Source of the DNA: an uncultured Acetatifactor sp.
Lineage (GTDB): Bacteria; Bacillota; Clostridia; Lachnospirales; Lachnospiraceae
Assembly: GCA_910586485.1 (NCBI GenBank)
Contig: CAJUIA010000014.1
Coordinates: 38,914-102,913, forward strand
Length of the DNA: 64,000 nt
Direction: 5' to 3'
The position numbers were made by a program, and so were the translations under genes. Below are positions 16,082-25,664 of this stretch, in pieces (within the stretch, counting starts at the first letter, position 1; every line of letters starts with the position of its first letter). The notes below the pieces were generated by a model. That model saw only the letters and a program-made list of their open reading frames with translations, was not told the origin of the DNA and made no database searches.

Positions 16082-19012
16082 ATGAAACGGAAACGGAAAA
16101 TAAGCGGTAAATTAGCAGGGGCACTGGCAGCGATGGCAGTGATCATCGCTGTGCTGGTGATTCTGGGAGTCCAGTCAGGGGCCCGGAATGGGGCGAATGC
16201 CGTTCCGAAGCAGGTAACGGCTTCATATGAAGAAAGCTACGGGCAGTATCTGGAAGCAAACGGCTATGAGGGAAAGCTGTCCGACAGCGAAGTGACGGTG
16301 GACATGGAAAAGTTTACGCTGTCGGCAGATATGGAAGCGAATATCGGGGAGCAGGGTATCCTGACGGAGGACAGCGGAACCATTACCTGGGAATTTCAGG
16401 TGGCGGAAACCGGTTTTTACAATATCGAGCTGGGTTATATTGCTCTGCCCGGAACCACCTCCGACATTCAGAGGAAGGTATACATAGACGGAGAGATTCC
16501 TTATGAAGCGCTGTCACAGATCGTGATCAAGCGGTGGTGGCAGGATCAGGAGATTCGTGAAAAAAATAAAAATGAGATTCGTCCGGAGGCGGATGAAGTT
16601 TACTGTGAAACCAAATGGTTTATAGAGGATTATCAGCGAAGGAACAACGGCGCCCTGACGGTATATCTGGAAAAGGGAAAGCACACCATCGGCTTTGAGG
16701 TAATCAAGGAGCCCCTGGAGTATACTTCCATTACCTTTAAGGCCGCAGAGCAGCCTTTCGCATATGCACAGCGGATAGATGAGCTGAAAGGAAAATATTC
16801 TGTCTACGGTGGAGAGACCTTCATTTATCAGGCAGAACGGCAGACGGAGGGGACGCAGGGAATCATCAAAAGCTCATCCTCCATCAATATTCAGAAAAAT
16901 TATTCGGACAGCGAGCTGCAGCCCTTTCACCCTTATTATATCGTTTATAATACCATCGGCGCGGAAAACTGGGCCCAGCCGGGGGATTCCATTACCTGGC
17001 AGGTGGAAGTAAGGGAAGAAGGACTGTATGAGCTTACCTTCAAGGGACGTCAGAATCTGAACCGCGGTGTCACCAGCTACCGCAGGCTGTATGTGAACGG
17101 GAGCGTCCCATATGCGGAAATGCAGGCCATCGGCTTTGACTATCAGGGCGGCATGAACAATTATACCGTTGCGGACGAAGCAGGGAATCCCTATTTGTTT
17201 CATCTGCAGGCAGGCGTGAATACCATCACCCTGGAAAATGTCATGGGGCCCATGGGCAGTATCATTACCCAGGTGGAGGAAAGCATGGCTGTTTTAAACA
17301 GCGCTTACCTGGACGTGGTTCAGCTCACCGGGCAGGTCCCCAACCGCTTTATTGACTATGAGATTGTCAAGAAGCTGCCGGATTTCGCAGAGACCATGCA
17401 GGAGCAGAGCGATCTTCTCTATTCTGTGATTGAGGAAATCGTGGCCATTACCGGTGAAAAGGGAGAAAATACGGCCATGCTGGAAAAGATGGCCATGGAG
17501 GCTTCCTGGCTGGCGGAGGATCCGGAGAGTGTCATCATGGAGCTGGGACAGTTTAAGAATAATGTTTCCGCTCTCGGCACCTGGCTTGTAAATGTGGCTT
17601 CCATGCCATTGGAGCTGGATTATCTGGCCCTCAGCGCCGAGAATGCAAAGCTGCCCAAGGCCAGTGACTCTTTCTTTGCAGGGCTGGGCAACGGGACGGT
17701 CCGCTTTTTCTCTACCTTTTTCATCAAAAACAGCCAGATTACGGAGGGCAGCTCCGGAAACGGCTCCGGGTCCATCAAGGTGTGGCTTGCCTCCTACGGG
17801 CGGGAGCAGGCGCAGATGATCCAGAATATGATCGAAGAGGAATTTACGCCGAATACGGATATTTCCGTAAATTTGCAGCTGATTCCCGTGGACGTGGTGC
17901 TGCGGGCAGCCCTGGCGGGGAACGGGCCGGATGTGGTGATCGGCCTGGGCCAGGGTACCCTGCAGGATTTTGCCATGCGAAATGCGGTGCAGGAGCTTTC
18001 GGGCCTGGAGGGCTATGAAGAAGCCACGGAGAGATTTTATGACAGCTCTCTGGAAGCGTCGGCTTTTCAGGGAGGCCATTACGGGATCCCCGAACAGACT
18101 ACCTTCATGATGCTTTTTACCAGGGATGATATTCTTGGCGAGCTGGGACTGGAGGTGCCCGATACCTGGCAGGAGCTTCGGGAGATGATTCCTGAGCTGC
18201 AAAAGAGCAATTACAATATTTACATACCTAATGTACAGCAGACGGAGGCCACCACAAACAGCGGAAGCATTGCCTACAATATGAACCTGTATCTTGGCAT
18301 GGTCATGCAGAACGGCGGCGATCCTTATCTGGGGCTGGAAGCGGATTACGGGATTGAAAGCGGGCTGGCCAGTGATGCGGCCATGATTGCCTTTAAGGAC
18401 TATACGGATTTCTTTACCGGCTACGGACTGGATGTGCAGGTTGATTTCAGTAACCGTTTCCGGACAGGTGAAATTCCGGTGGGCATCACCAACTATACGA
18501 CATTTAACCAGCTGGAGATTTTTGCTCCGGAGATCAAGGGGCTTTGGAGCTTCCATCCCATTCCCGGCGTCCTGCAGGAGGATGGAAGTATAGACAGGTC
18601 CTTTGCAGTGGATACCACGCAGTCCGTGATCATGGCGAAAAACAGGGACCTGGATTCCTGCTGGGAATTCCTGAAATGGTGGACATCTACGGATACACAG
18701 CTGCAGTTTGCAAATTCCCTGGAGGCCCTTATGGGAACATCTGCCAGATATGCGGCGGCAGATCCGGAGGTGTTAAAGCAGCTGCCCTGGAGCAATGCGG
18801 AATTAAGCAGTCTATTGGCGCAGTTTGAGCAGACTGTGGGCATTGAGGCAGTTCCCGGAAATTATATGACCACCCGCATGGTGCAGTATTCCTTTAATGA
18901 TGTAGTGAGCGACCACGCCAATCCCAGGGAGACCCTGTATCTGAACATTAAGGACATTAACCAGGAGCTCACCAGAAAGCGGGAAGAGCTGCATCTGTCG
19001 GTGAAGGAATAG
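16082..19012 (+). CDS. Membrane-anchored hybrid: carbohydrate-module-like N-half and solute-binding C-half
   Basis: About 976 residues from ATG 16082 (a start further upstream is possible). The basic N-terminus MKRKRKISGKLAG and a hydrophobic stretch AALAAMAVIIAVLVILGV-like anchor it; no lipobox Cys is evident. Residues about 45-470 contain two repeated beta-rich units resembling carbohydrate-binding modules (WEFQVAETGFYNIELGY...; WQVEVREEGLYELTFKG...). Residues about 580-960 are a family-1 solute-binding domain (IKVWLASYGREQAQMI, GPDVVIGLG, FAVDTTQSVIM). This fusion is unusual for an ABC system. It stands directly before the first permease pair. Binding a polymer and handing oligosaccharide to the permeases is inferred. 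Confidence 0.75.
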   Translation: MKRKRKISGKLAGALAAMAVIIAVLVILGVQSGARNGANAVPKQVTASYEESYGQYLEANGYEGKLSDSEVTVDMEKFTLSADMEANIGEQGILTEDSGTITWEFQVAETGFYNIELGYIALPGTTSDIQRKVYIDGEIPYEALSQIVIKRWWQDQEIREKNKNEIRPEADEVYCETKWFIEDYQRRNNGALTVYLEKGKHTIGFEVIKEPLEYTSITFKAAEQPFAYAQRIDELKGKYSVYGGETFIYQAERQTEGTQGIIKSSSSINIQKNYSDSELQPFHPYYIVYNTIGAENWAQPGDSITWQVEVREEGLYELTFKGRQNLNRGVTSYRRLYVNGSVPYAEMQAIGFDYQGGMNNYTVADEAGNPYLFHLQAGVNTITLENVMGPMGSIITQVEESMAVLNSAYLDVVQLTGQVPNRFIDYEIVKKLPDFAETMQEQSDLLYSVIEEIVAITGEKGENTAMLEKMAMEASWLAEDPESVIMELGQFKNNVSALGTWLVNVASMPLELDYLALSAENAKLPKASDSFFAGLGNGTVRFFSTFFIKNSQITEGSSGNGSGSIKVWLASYGREQAQMIQNMIEEEFTPNTDISVNLQLIPVDVVLRAALAGNGPDVVIGLGQGTLQDFAMRNAVQELSGLEGYEEATERFYDSSLEASAFQGGHYGIPEQTTFMMLFTRDDILGELGLEVPDTWQELREMIPELQKSNYNIYIPNVQQTEATTNSGSIAYNMNLYLGMVMQNGGDPYLGLEADYGIESGLASDAAMIAFKDYTDFFTGYGLDVQVDFSNRFRTGEIPVGITNYTTFNQLEIFAPEIKGLWSFHPIPGVLQEDGSIDRSFAVDTTQSVIMAKNRDLDSCWEFLKWWTSTDTQLQFANSLEALMGTSARYAAADPEVLKQLPWSNAELSSLLAQFEQTVGIEAVPGNYMTTRMVQYSFNDVVSDHANPRETLYLNIKDINQELTRKREELHLSVKE

Positions 19013-19024
19013 GGGGAGGAAGAC

Positions 19025-19927
19025 ATGAAGAAAAATAAGAGCAAATTTTCCGATACCTGGAGAAAGCATAAGTATAAATATATGATGATTGCTCCCTTCG
19101 GACTGATCTTTGTCATTTTTACACTGCTGCCGGTGCTGGTTTCCATTGTTTTCAGCTTTACCTCCTTTAACATGGTGGAAGCCCCTGAGTTCGTAGGCTG
19201 GAGCAATTATCTGGATCTGATTGTGTATGACTCCGTGTTCCTGACGGCAATTAAGAATACGCTGTTCTTTGCCATTATCACAGGACCGGTCAGCTATATT
19301 ATGTGTTTCCTGTTTGCCTGGATGGTAAACGATCTGCCCAGGATTCCCAGGGCGATTATGACGTTGGTGTTTTATGCGCCCTCCATCTCCGGCAACGCTT
19401 ATCTGGTGTGGAAGCTGCTGTTTTCTTCCGATTCCTACGGCTGGGTGAACGCATGGCTGATGAAGCTGGGCATCACCCAGGAGGCGGTCCAGTGGCTGGT
19501 GACCAAGGAATATATCATGCCCATCCTGATCGTGGTACAGCTGTGGCTGAGCCTGGGCGTCAGCTTCCTGACCTTTATTGCCGGCTTTCAGAATCTGGAT
19601 AAATCCCTGTTGGAGGCGGGAGCGGTGGAGGGTGTAAAAAACCGCTGGCAGGAGCTTTGGTACATTATTCTGCCTTCCATGAAGCCGCAGCTGATGTTCG
19701 GCGCGGTGATGCAGATTACCAGCTCTCTGTCCGTATCTCAGCTGTCCATCGACCTGGTGGGATTCCCTTCTGTGGGTTATGCAGGCCATACGATCCTGAC
19801 GCATCTGCATGACTTCGGCAATATCCGTTATGAGCTGGGATATGCCTGTACCATTGCAGTGATTCTGTTCCTGATCATGATGTTCTGCAACATTGTTGTG
19901 CAGAAGCTGTTGCGGAAATTAGGATAG
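19025..19927 (+). CDS. Sugar ABC transporter permease, MalF type (pair 1)
   Basis: A 300-residue inner-membrane protein with six predicted helices. The EAA loop near residue 200 (LLEAGAVEGVKNRWQELWYI, then ILPSMKPQL) contacts the ATPase. It starts 12 bases after the hybrid binding protein and is followed at 12 bases by its MalG-type partner. No ATPase gene lies in this window, so a shared MsmX-type ATPase elsewhere is expected. Confidence 0.9.
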   Translation: MKKNKSKFSDTWRKHKYKYMMIAPFGLIFVIFTLLPVLVSIVFSFTSFNMVEAPEFVGWSNYLDLIVYDSVFLTAIKNTLFFAIITGPVSYIMCFLFAWMVNDLPRIPRAIMTLVFYAPSISGNAYLVWKLLFSSDSYGWVNAWLMKLGITQEAVQWLVTKEYIMPILIVVQLWLSLGVSFLTFIAGFQNLDKSLLEAGAVEGVKNRWQELWYIILPSMKPQLMFGAVMQITSSLSVSQLSIDLVGFPSVGYAGHTILTHLHDFGNIRYELGYACTIAVILFLIMMFCNIVVQKLLRKLG

Positions 19928-19939
19928 GGGGAATTAATT

Positions 19940-20827
19940 ATGAAACTATTCAAATTTATCAGCCATAAATTAAAGCAGCGGAAGCTGAAAAGAAGGAACA
20001 GGAGCCTGGGGGGCGATATTGTCCTGTTTGTGGTTTTGGGACTGTTCGGCCTGTTCAGTCTGTTCCCGCTGGTATACACCATTGTCAGTGCTTTTAAGCC
20101 CTTATCGGAGATTTTCATTTTCCCTCCGAAGCTGACGGTGGAAAATCCCACGCTGGATAACTTCTTTGATCTGGGAACGATTATCGAGGACTTTACGGTG
20201 CCCCTTTCCAGATACCTGTTTAACACGCTGGTGATCACGGGAGTGGGAACCTTCGGCACGGTGTTTTTAGGCTCCATGGCGGCATACCCGTTAGCAAAAT
20301 ACGAATTTCCGGGCTCAAAGTTTATGAGTAATCTGATTGTGTATGCCCTGATGTTCAGCACCTCGGTAACAGCCATTCCCAACTACCTGATTATGAGCGG
20401 ACTGCGCATGATTGATACCTACTGGGCGGTGATTCTGCCGGCGGTAGGAGGAACCCTGGGGCTGTACCTGATGAAGAACTTCATGGTCCAGGTGCCGGAT
20501 GACATGCTGGAGGCGGCCAAGATTGACGGTGCCTCCGAATTCGGAATTTACTTCAAGGTGGTGATGCCTTTGTGTAAGCCGGCATGGATTACCCTGGTGA
20601 TTCTTTCCTTCCAGCAGATGTGGGGGACCACGGGCGGCGTATTCATTTATTCCGAAGAGCTCAAGCCCTTAAGCTATGTGCTTTCTCAGCTGGCAAGCGG
20701 AGGTATTTCCAGAACGGGGGTGACCTCGGCGGTTTCCCTGATCATGATCATTGTACCGATCACAGTGTTCGTAGTTTCTCAGAGCAATGTCATCGAGACT
20801 ATGGCCACGTCCGGTATCAAAGGATAG
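19940..20827 (+). CDS. Sugar ABC transporter permease, MalG type (pair 1)
   Basis: A 295-residue membrane protein with a basic N-terminal segment (KQRKLKRRNRS), then six helices. The EAA motif MLEAAKIDGASEFGIYFKVV, followed by MPLCKP, is the ATPase contact, near residue 190. It pairs with the preceding MalF-type protein. The conserved C-terminus VIETMATSGIKG is typical of the MalG side. Confidence 0.9.
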   Translation: MKLFKFISHKLKQRKLKRRNRSLGGDIVLFVVLGLFGLFSLFPLVYTIVSAFKPLSEIFIFPPKLTVENPTLDNFFDLGTIIEDFTVPLSRYLFNTLVITGVGTFGTVFLGSMAAYPLAKYEFPGSKFMSNLIVYALMFSTSVTAIPNYLIMSGLRMIDTYWAVILPAVGGTLGLYLMKNFMVQVPDDMLEAAKIDGASEFGIYFKVVMPLCKPAWITLVILSFQQMWGTTGGVFIYSEELKPLSYVLSQLASGGISRTGVTSAVSLIMIIVPITVFVVSQSNVIETMATSGIKG

Positions 20828-20838
20828 GAGGGGGCAGC

Positions 20839-22416
20839 ATGAAGAAAGGGAACTTCACGAAGAAAGGGAACTTCATGAAGAAAAAGAACTTCATGAAAAG
20901 GAGAAGTTTAAAATGCCTGGGAGCAGTTCTGGCGGCAGTGATGCTGCTTCCCATGACGGCTCAGGCATCTGCTGCCGACGGCAGCAGTGTTGTATATGAG
21001 GGCTATACCTATGGTTATTACGGAGACGCAAAGGAAAGCCCGGCGGCTTTTGTGCTGGAGAGGACGGTCACGGCGGAAAACTTAAACGGTACCAAGCTGT
21101 CCAGCATAGATGATGTGGATACCAGTAAGGACGGCAGAATTTTTGTGATCGACTCGCTGGAAAGCCGCCTGAATATTCTGGACAGTGAGGGAAATTATCT
21201 GCATTCCGTGAAGCTCCTGCGCAACAGCGAGGGAAAGATTGCGCTGGACGAAGGCGGCAATCAAATCATGCTGACAAATCCCGAAGGGGTTTGGATTCAT
21301 GAACAGGAGCAGGAGATTTATATTGCGGATACGGGAGCGCAGCGAATCATTGTGCTGAATCTGGAGGATTACAGCTTAAAGCGGATCATCGGCCGGCCGG
21401 ATAACCTGTCGGGAGACACGCAGTTTAAGCCCTCCAAGATTACGGTGGATCTTGCAAACCGGATTTATGTGGTGGTACAGTCCAGCTATGAGGGCATCCT
21501 GGAACTGACGGCAGAAGGCGATTTCAGCGGATATTACGGCGTGAATGTACCCATGTACAGCTTTATGGATTATTTCTGGAAGTCTCTTTCCAGCGATGAG
21601 CAGAAGGCTCAGATGTCCAAGACCTATGCGCCTTCCTTTAATAATATCACCCTGGATGGCGAAGGCTTTGTGATGGCGGTGACCTATGACAGCTCTGCGC
21701 AGGATTACGTGTTCCGTCTGAATTCAAAGGGTGAGAACGTGCTGAGAGAGCAGGAAAACATGAATGTGGTCGGCGACATCTGGTCCATGCACTCCGATGA
21801 TTTGGGCAGCCAGTTTGTGGACATTGCGGTTACGGACTATGGCACTTATGCGCTGTTGGACAAGAACAAAGGACGTGTTTTTCTGTATGATTTTGACGGA
21901 CAGATACTCAATGTTTTTGGCAGCATGGGAAACCTGAAGGGAGAATACAAAAGTCCGGTTTCCATCGCCTGGCTGGGCGATAAGCTGGTGACGGCAGACA
22001 AGACGTTGAAATGCCTTTATATTTTGGCCCCTACGGCTTTTGGCCAGGCTGTGCTGGACGGAAACGAGAGCTATTACTTTGGAAGATGGGACGAGGCGCT
22101 GGTCTCCTTTGAGAAGGCGGTGGCTTTGAATGCCAATTATGAGGTGGCATACAACGGTATCGGTAAAAACTACCTGATGAAGGATGATTACGAGACGGCG
22201 ATGTATTACTTTAAGCTGGGAAATAACAGGGAATTTTATTCCAAGGCCTACAACGGATACCGGGGTAAGTGGCTGGAGGAGCATTTCGGCATTGTCATGG
22301 CGCTGCTTCTGCTAGTGATCGGAGCAGTGGTCTGGTCCGAGATCAGATACCACAAAAGTCAAAGCAGGGGTAAGAAAAAGCAAAAAGCCGCCCGCGGGAA
22401 AGGAGAGGAAAAATGA
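20839..22416 (+). CDS. Extracytoplasmic NHL-repeat and TPR protein with C-terminal membrane anchor
   Basis: A 525-residue protein from ATG 20839 behind GGAGGGGGC. Its N-terminus has an 18-base tandem repeat (KKGNFM units), then a signal peptide (LKCLGAVLAAVMLLPMTAQA-like). NHL/beta-propeller-type repeats run from about 60 to 410 (GRIFVIDSLESRLNILDSEGN, EIYIADTGAQRIIVLN). A TPR pair lies at about 415-470 (EALVSFEKAVALNANYEVAY, GIGKNYLMKDDYETAM). One membrane helix (IVMALLLLVIGAVVW) and a Lys/Arg tail end the chain. It is embedded between a permease pair and the Yip1 gene and overlaps the latter by 4 bases. A scaffolding role outside the membrane is inferred. Confidence 0.78.
   Translation: MKKGNFTKKGNFMKKKNFMKRRSLKCLGAVLAAVMLLPMTAQASAADGSSVVYEGYTYGYYGDAKESPAAFVLERTVTAENLNGTKLSSIDDVDTSKDGRIFVIDSLESRLNILDSEGNYLHSVKLLRNSEGKIALDEGGNQIMLTNPEGVWIHEQEQEIYIADTGAQRIIVLNLEDYSLKRIIGRPDNLSGDTQFKPSKITVDLANRIYVVVQSSYEGILELTAEGDFSGYYGVNVPMYSFMDYFWKSLSSDEQKAQMSKTYAPSFNNITLDGEGFVMAVTYDSSAQDYVFRLNSKGENVLREQENMNVVGDIWSMHSDDLGSQFVDIAVTDYGTYALLDKNKGRVFLYDFDGQILNVFGSMGNLKGEYKSPVSIAWLGDKLVTADKTLKCLYILAPTAFGQAVLDGNESYYFGRWDEALVSFEKAVALNANYEVAYNGIGKNYLMKDDYETAMYYFKLGNNREFYSKAYNGYRGKWLEEHFGIVMALLLLVIGAVVWSEIRYHKSQSRGKKKQKAARGKGEEK
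20842..20895 (+). repeat. Three tandem 18-base repeats at the start of the NHL/TPR gene
   Basis: Units 20842-20859, 20860-20877 and 20878-20895 each read close to AAGAAAGGGAACTTCATG and encode KKGNFM-like blocks. Units two and three end in ATG, giving alternative in-frame starts at 20875 and 20893. Confidence 0.9.
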
Positions 22417-23042
22417 AAGCACAGATAAAAGAAAAACTGTATTATTTAAAGTATTCCTTTTTCCATCCCTTTGATGCTTTTTATGAGATTCGCTTCCGGG
22501 GTAAGGGAAGCTTGCCGATTGCCGTGCTTTCTATTATATTGTTTGGTATTTTACAGTGTGTCAGCTATCAGTACACGGGCTTTGTCATGAATACCGCACA
22601 GGTGGCGGCCATGAACAGCCTTTCCGTCTTTGCCACCTGGGTGGCGGGCTTCGTACTGTTTATTGTCAGCAACTGGTCGGTGACTACGCTGTTAAACGGC
22701 AAGGGGGGCCTGGGGGATATTACCAAGGTGATCGGTTATTCTCTGGTCCCGCTGGAGCTGACGATGGTGGTGCAGATTATCCTGAGCAACTTTATCATCA
22801 GGGAAGAGATCATGATTGTAAATGTGATTACCGGAATCGGGATCGTCTGGTTTCTGTTCATGATCGTTGCGGGCTTGTGTACCATCCATGAGTATTCCTT
22901 CGGGAAGAATATTATCTCCGTCTTTTTAAGCTTTGTGGCGGCGGCGATCATTATTTTCCTGGGCGTGCTGTTCTTTACCCTGATGGAGCAGATGATTACC
23001 TTTATTGTGGATGTGGTTCAGGAATTTATCCGCAGGATGTAG
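22413..23042 (+). CDS. Yip1-domain membrane protein
   Basis: A 209-residue membrane protein with about five helices, matching the YIP1 family (PF04893): FFHPFDAFYEIRFRGKGS at the N-terminus, helix-rich core, VIGYSLVPLELTMVVQIILS. Its ATG overlaps the stop of the NHL/TPR gene (ATGA), so translation is coupled. Yip1 proteins beside DUF5696 proteins and sugar permeases form a recurrent but uncharacterised arrangement. It may be a fixed membrane partner of the transporter; function unknown. Confidence 0.82.
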   Translation: MKAQIKEKLYYLKYSFFHPFDAFYEIRFRGKGSLPIAVLSIILFGILQCVSYQYTGFVMNTAQVAAMNSLSVFATWVAGFVLFIVSNWSVTTLLNGKGGLGDITKVIGYSLVPLELTMVVQIILSNFIIREEIMIVNVITGIGIVWFLFMIVAGLCTIHEYSFGKNIISVFLSFVAAAIIIFLGVLFFTLMEQMITFIVDVVQEFIRRM

Positions 23043-23051
23043 GAGGGGAGC

Positions 23052-25664
23052 ATGGTGAACAAATTAAAATCATTTTATGCAGGGCATACCATTGGCAAGA
23101 TCTTCCTGACGATTCTGCTGGCAGCGGCACTGGTTTATGTGCTGGTAAGCATTCCCGTGTGGAACGTCAAAAAATCTGCCGTTCCCGAAACGGCCTCCAG
23201 AGAGCCTTTAACCGGGGAAAAGCTGGAAAAGGATGCAGGGAAGGTGGTGCTGGCGGAAAACGGCGGCAAGACCCTGTCTTTAAATACGAAGGACCTGACC
23301 CTTGAGGTGAAGGACGAGAAGGGAAATGTATTTTCCACGGCCGTACAGGGTACGGATTCCGGAAGCGAGCGCGCCCTTCTGGTGCTGACCTATCTGGGGG
23401 AGGACAACAATATTTATGAATGGAATTCCTACGATCAGAGTGTGGCCTTTGACTCTTATGAGCTGTATCGGCTGGAAAACGGGGTCAGGATCGACATGAA
23501 TCTGAACGAAGGCGGCTCCAATCGGTTTTATGAATTTCTGCCGAGAAAGATGTCCCCGGAGAGATTTGAAGAAATGTTTAAGGGAGGCATCGAAGCTCTG
23601 CGGGATAACGGCGAGCTGGACGAGACAAAAGCAAACCGGTACTTACAGACCCTTTCGCTGGTATACAAGAAAAGTCTGCAGGAGGAATGCTACGCCGTGA
23701 CCTATGTGGGCACGCCCCCTGCCAGCGCCGTGACACAGATGATCGAGGTTGCAAACCTGGTGGGATATACCCAGGAGATGCTTCTGGAGGATGCGGACAC
23801 CTTTGGCTTTTCCGTATCCTTTGCAGAGCCGGCACAGTTTGATCTGGTGATGGAGGTGACGCTGGAGGAAGGGGAGTTAAAGGTACATATTCCCGTGGGT
23901 GCCTGCGTTACGCACAACGATTACTATACCATACAGGAAATCGACGTATTCCCCAATTTTGGGGCGGTGACCTCTAACCAGTATGAAGAAGGACAGATTT
24001 TGATTCCTGACGGCAGCGGCGCACTGGTGGACTTTAATTCCTGTCAGGCGGATGTCAGAGAGTACGAGCGGCCCTTTTACGATAACGATTATTATAAGGA
24101 CTATTACTTCCAGCCCCAGTACGGGGAAGAGCTTTATATGCCGGTGTTTGGCATGCTGTACGGACCGGCGCAGAAAACGGAGAAGGGCTTCCTTGCCATT
24201 GTAGAGGAAGGGGACCGGAACGCATATCTTCACATGAAGCTGGCCAGTGCCGAATCGGACAGCGCGAAATATAACAAGACTTATGCTTCCTTTGAGCTGG
24301 CGCAGTACAGCCGGGTGAAGATTTACGGCCCTTACAGCAGCGATTCTGCCAATTATCTGGTAAATACGGGAACCCAGGATCTTGACTGTACGGTGCGTTA
24401 TCAGTTTTACGGTGCAAAAGCAGGCTACTTTGATCTGGCCAGAGGCTATCAGGATTACCTGGTGAGAACGGAGAATATGGAAAGGCACTATGATGACGGC
24501 GCCGCAAAGCTGTACCTTGAGGCGGTGGGAGCCTTAAATGTGACCAGGCGCTTTGTGGGGATTCCCTACAGCAGTGAATATTCCATGACGGATTACAAGG
24601 AGCTGCTGGCTATCCTGGAGGATCTGCAGGGAACCGATTGTCTGGTACAGTACGACGGTATTTTCAACAACGGCTGGAACGGCAGAATGAACAATAAAGC
24701 GAAGCTTTCCTCCAGCAATGGCAGTAAAAAGGATTTTAAAGCCCTGCAGGAGTATGCTGAGGCAAACGGTATTCCCCTGTTTCTGGAAACCTCTCTTACG
24801 AGGGTTTGGGAGGGCGGCAACGGATTTCGGGCCTCCAGACAGGCAGTCAGGGATTTCGCCAACGATCCGGCTGTGAATTCCCGCTATATGTCGGTGCTGG
24901 GAATCAAGCTGTCCGCTCTTTCGGACGGAATGGAGCATGACACTTATTATACGCTGTCACCGGGATATTTAAGCGGCGTTGCCGACAGCTTTTTGCGGAA
25001 GGCTGGAGATTATAAGTATCTTTCCGTGGGAGACATGGCGGGCATGTATTATGCCGATTACCGCTTTAATGAGTTTATCAGCGGCGAGCAGGGAGATCTG
25101 GTGCTGAAGGATAATCTGGCAAAGCTGGCAGAGGGCAGAGAGCTTGCGTTGGAAAATCCCCATATGGACAAGATCGGATACGGAAGCGTGGCTGTGGGAA
25201 TTTCCAGGGAGAGCAGCGACTACATTACCTTTGCTGCTACCATTCCCTTTAAGCAGCTGGTGATGAACGGACTGATTGCTTATACTACGGAGGACGTGAA
25301 TCTTTCCTCCAGAAATCCGGCTTACTTTGTACTTCAGGCGGCGGAGACAGGGGCTTATCCGAAGTTTACCATGACGGCAAAAAATGTGGATGTGCTGAGG
25401 GACAGTGATTACAGCTATCTTTATTCCGTGCAGTATTCGTTGATTCAGGACCAAATCCGCGCGGTATATGAGGAATGCAGAGAAATTCGCTCTAAAATCG
25501 GGACCAGCGAGATCACAGGGCATGAATGCCTTGCGGATGGCGTGTACCGGACCGTCTACGCCACAGGGGCTGAGGTAACGGTAAACTATAATCTATATGA
25601 CGCAGTGCTGGAGGATGGAACCGTCATAGGAGCGGAGAGCTATCTTGTAAAGGAGGTGCAGTGA
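23052..25664 (+). CDS. DUF5696-type large surface protein
   Basis: An 870-residue protein with one N-terminal membrane helix (TIGKIFLTILLAAALVYVLV, residues about 14-33) and a large outside part. Features seen: a beta-rich first third, IPDGSGALVDFN near residue 320, and a later alpha/beta region (TDCLVQYDGIFNNGWNGRMN, YLSVGDMAGMYYADYRFNEF) that looks like a TIM-barrel or glycosidase-like fold. This matches the DUF5696 family I know from sugar-transport loci in Paenibacillus and Lachnospiraceae. It could be a polysaccharide-binding or cleaving protein; no catalytic pair is identified. Confidence 0.72.
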   Translation: MVNKLKSFYAGHTIGKIFLTILLAAALVYVLVSIPVWNVKKSAVPETASREPLTGEKLEKDAGKVVLAENGGKTLSLNTKDLTLEVKDEKGNVFSTAVQGTDSGSERALLVLTYLGEDNNIYEWNSYDQSVAFDSYELYRLENGVRIDMNLNEGGSNRFYEFLPRKMSPERFEEMFKGGIEALRDNGELDETKANRYLQTLSLVYKKSLQEECYAVTYVGTPPASAVTQMIEVANLVGYTQEMLLEDADTFGFSVSFAEPAQFDLVMEVTLEEGELKVHIPVGACVTHNDYYTIQEIDVFPNFGAVTSNQYEEGQILIPDGSGALVDFNSCQADVREYERPFYDNDYYKDYYFQPQYGEELYMPVFGMLYGPAQKTEKGFLAIVEEGDRNAYLHMKLASAESDSAKYNKTYASFELAQYSRVKIYGPYSSDSANYLVNTGTQDLDCTVRYQFYGAKAGYFDLARGYQDYLVRTENMERHYDDGAAKLYLEAVGALNVTRRFVGIPYSSEYSMTDYKELLAILEDLQGTDCLVQYDGIFNNGWNGRMNNKAKLSSSNGSKKDFKALQEYAEANGIPLFLETSLTRVWEGGNGFRASRQAVRDFANDPAVNSRYMSVLGIKLSALSDGMEHDTYYTLSPGYLSGVADSFLRKAGDYKYLSVGDMAGMYYADYRFNEFISGEQGDLVLKDNLAKLAEGRELALENPHMDKIGYGSVAVGISRESSDYITFAATIPFKQLVMNGLIAYTTEDVNLSSRNPAYFVLQAAETGAYPKFTMTAKNVDVLRDSDYSYLYSVQYSLIQDQIRAVYEECREIRSKIGTSEITGHECLADGVYRTVYATGAEVTVNYNLYDAVLEDGTVIGAESYLVKEVQ

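Noticed and set aside
17294..18556. Long open frame on the minus strand inside the hybrid binding-protein gene
   Set aside because: It lies antisense to a well-supported gene, with no ribosome site and no recognisable protein motif; a shadow of GC-rich codons.
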